Source: a virus
DNA: 64,000 nt
Virus record (IMG/VR): IMGVR_UViG_3300042521_002893
Coordinates: 1 to 64,000 of that record
Strand: one strand, 5' to 3'
Below the pieces are notes generated by a model, which searched no databases, was not told the origin of the DNA, and saw nothing but the letters and a program-made list of their open reading frames with translations. The position numbers and the translations under genes were made by a program. This document shows positions 62,479-64,000 of this stretch, one piece after another. The first letter of the stretch is position 1; every line of letters starts with the position of its first letter.

Positions 62479-64000
62479 ATGGCAACAACTCTTGGGAGTT
62501 TAATTTTAGAGTTAGGACTTGACGATACCAAGTTTACAAAACAGCTTGCCGATATTCAAAAACTTGCGAGTCGAGCTGGTAAGGATATAGAAGGAAATAT
62601 TAAAGGAATAACAAGTAAAACTAAACTAGAAACATTAAAACCAACAGTAGATCATGAACCTTTAGCCAAATTAAATAAACATATTGAGAGAAAGCGTGAA
62701 CACCTTAAAGAAGTTAACAAATATTTTGGTGATAATCCGTTAACACCAAAAACTAATGTAGAAGAATTGAGTAATTTCAAAAACCAATTCGATGGTATAA
62801 CAGATAAGAAAGTAAAAATCACTACAGAAACGTCTTCGTCTGAAATCTCATACGAAGATTCTTACTTACCAAGCAGATCTTTATTACGGTTGGACAATTC
62901 TTTACAAGAATTGCATCTACAAAATAAAGGTCTAACAATAGCAAATGAGAATTTAGCCAATTCTATATCAGCTTTGTCGATGTCAGTCAAACAGAACATT
63001 AAGTCTCAAGACGACATGCCGATGAAGATGTCAAAAATTATCCATACAAGTAGTAAAGAAACTTTAGTCGATAAAATTGTTGGTTTACCAGCTAGGGCTT
63101 TTGAAACGTTTATCACTGGCGCAGTGGAAGGTATGGGACAAACACTCTCATACGATTTTGCAAAAGGCGCTCAAAAATATATAGAGGGTAAAACAGGATC
63201 AGATGCCGAAACAGTTGGATATAATTTTGGTCGATATGGATATAATCGAACAAAAGGACTTGCCATGGTAACAGCCGAAGCTTTTGGGTACAGAGGAGGT
63301 TTAAAGGAAGTAGGCGATGACATAGCATATTTGGGACGCAAACTAGATAGTTTTCTTGATCCCAGAAAGTTAGTTAGAAACATAAAAACTTTTGAAGATT
63401 TGTTAGTAGGTGTAGGAGAAGATGTTCGAGTTTACAACGATCCTAAACGTGCCAAATCTAGAATTGACGAATACATCCGTCCACCGTGGGAAGAGGTAGC
63501 AGAAGGTGGTAGAAGAGTGGCAGGTGTGGGCGTTAGAGCAATCGCCCAACCGTATCGTATTCAAAAACGTGTAATGCTGGCTCAATCTATGGAGCTATCC
63601 AAACAATTAGCTGAAGTGATTGATGTCCCAGATATTGAAGGTATCAACGACAAAGAAACAATTGCATTAATCGCTGGTGGTATCCCTGGTAATGATTACG
63701 AAAGACCTGGGGACAATACCTATTTCGCGAATGTACTTCTTAAAGAGTTATTAGGTGAACAGGTTGCTACCGTTCCTGTTCCTAATAAGTTTTCTAATGA
63801 CAAACAATCCGGTCAAACCATTAGACAATTTAAAAGTATTTTATTAGATTTACTACGTTCATTAGGACAAGTAACACCTGGAAGCGATCTAGAGAAACAA
63901 TTAATGAGTGACGAAGCTTCTCAATTTGAAAAACTTATTTCTATGGCCGTAGATGCGGGTTATAACCCTGACGCTATCAAACTCGAAGCTACACGAAGGG
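62479..64000 (+). CDS. Tail tape measure protein (N-terminal part, runs off the window)
   Basis: Frame open from ATG 62479 to the window end, over 507 codons. The start MATTLGSLILELGLDDTKF is the typical tape-measure N-terminus (tLGsl...eLglDds.F). Then long charged helices (KLNKHIERKREHLKEVNKYF) and a hydrophobic segment around residue 200. About residue 400 is IALIAGGIPGNDYERPGDNTYFANVLLKELLG, which looks like a globular domain. The position after the chaperone pair fits. The gene sets tail length. No strong ribosome site. Confidence 0.85.
   Translation, partial: MATTLGSLILELGLDDTKFTKQLADIQKLASRAGKDIEGNIKGITSKTKLETLKPTVDHEPLAKLNKHIERKREHLKEVNKYFGDNPLTPKTNVEELSNFKNQFDGITDKKVKITTETSSSEISYEDSYLPSRSLLRLDNSLQELHLQNKGLTIANENLANSISALSMSVKQNIKSQDDMPMKMSKIIHTSSKETLVDKIVGLPARAFETFITGAVEGMGQTLSYDFAKGAQKYIEGKTGSDAETVGYNFGRYGYNRTKGLAMVTAEAFGYRGGLKEVGDDIAYLGRKLDSFLDPRKLVRNIKTFEDLLVGVGEDVRVYNDPKRAKSRIDEYIRPPWEEVAEGGRRVAGVGVRAIAQPYRIQKRVMLAQSMELSKQLAEVIDVPDIEGINDKETIALIAGGIPGNDYERPGDNTYFANVLLKELLGEQVATVPVPNKFSNDKQSGQTIRQFKSILLDLLRSLGQVTPGSDLEKQLMSDEASQFEKLISMAVDAGYNPDAIKLEATRR

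Noticed and set aside
1-64000. Integrase, attachment site or terminase
   Set aside because: No tyrosine or serine recombinase signature, att core, or terminase ATPase/nuclease motifs were seen, so lysogeny or packaging mode cannot be stated.

Overview
The window reads as one large piece of a tailed cyanobacterial phage (or phage-like element). Reasons: the HIP1 core GCGATCGC and its variants occur throughout, as is typical of many cyanobacterial genomes; there is an NblA-type phycobilisome-degradation gene; and a canonical head-tail series runs portal, head maturation proteins, HK97-fold major capsid, connectors, major tail protein, tail chaperone pair and the start of a tape-measure gene. 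No tail sheath is seen, so a siphovirus-like particle is the simplest reading. No terminase, integrase, DNA polymerase or CRISPR is visible here; a terminase should lie outside the window.

Layout. At 1-84 the end of a rightward gene meets a leftward block that runs from about 34,990 down to 65. This block holds about 70 mostly small genes of unknown function, packed into operons with ATGA-type overlaps. Recognisable members are a DUF262 protein, a DUF932 protein, a two-HTH protein, several zinc-ribbon proteins, an amidoligase with a cysteine-rich front half, a 2H phosphoesterase, a GT2 glycosyltransferase, MurA, a deoxyribosyltransferase-like protein, a GIY-YIG-like protein and an OB-fold SSB-like protein. 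The divergent turn lies at about 35.0-35.8 kb in a non-coding region rich in inverted repeats. Rightward from there come a ribbon-helix-helix regulator, a primase-polymerase/helicase fusion, a tRNA/NblA cluster, a PhoH-like ATPase with a PIN domain, and from 44.9 kb the virion and lysis genes, with a few leftward islands.

Regulation is unusually legible. Leftward operons have promoters with TTGACA-like -35 boxes and exactly 17-nt spacers, several overlapped by an inverted repeat (GTGTCAA...TTGACAC). Four intergenic regions carry near-perfect CRP-type sites (TGTGA-N6-TCACA), placed about 41 bp upstream of a predicted start. These pieces, a TATATAAC(T/C)ATAtAG motif and terminator hairpins with HIP1 cores in the arms, recur in the same order between operons, forming a modular intergenic cassette; two copies are near-identical over about 270 bp. 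Gene duplication is common (5.9-8.4 kb, 18.2-18.9 kb, 19.7-20.3 kb, 26.5-27.9 kb, and the head-protease-like pair).

How the genes fit together: the left arm looks like early host-takeover genes under host-type sigma factor and probably cAMP-CRP control; the centre is replication; NblA would release amino acids or alter light harvesting; the right arm builds the particle and lyses the cell with an M15 peptidase. Functions given for the small left-arm genes are deliberately limited, since most match nothing I recognise.
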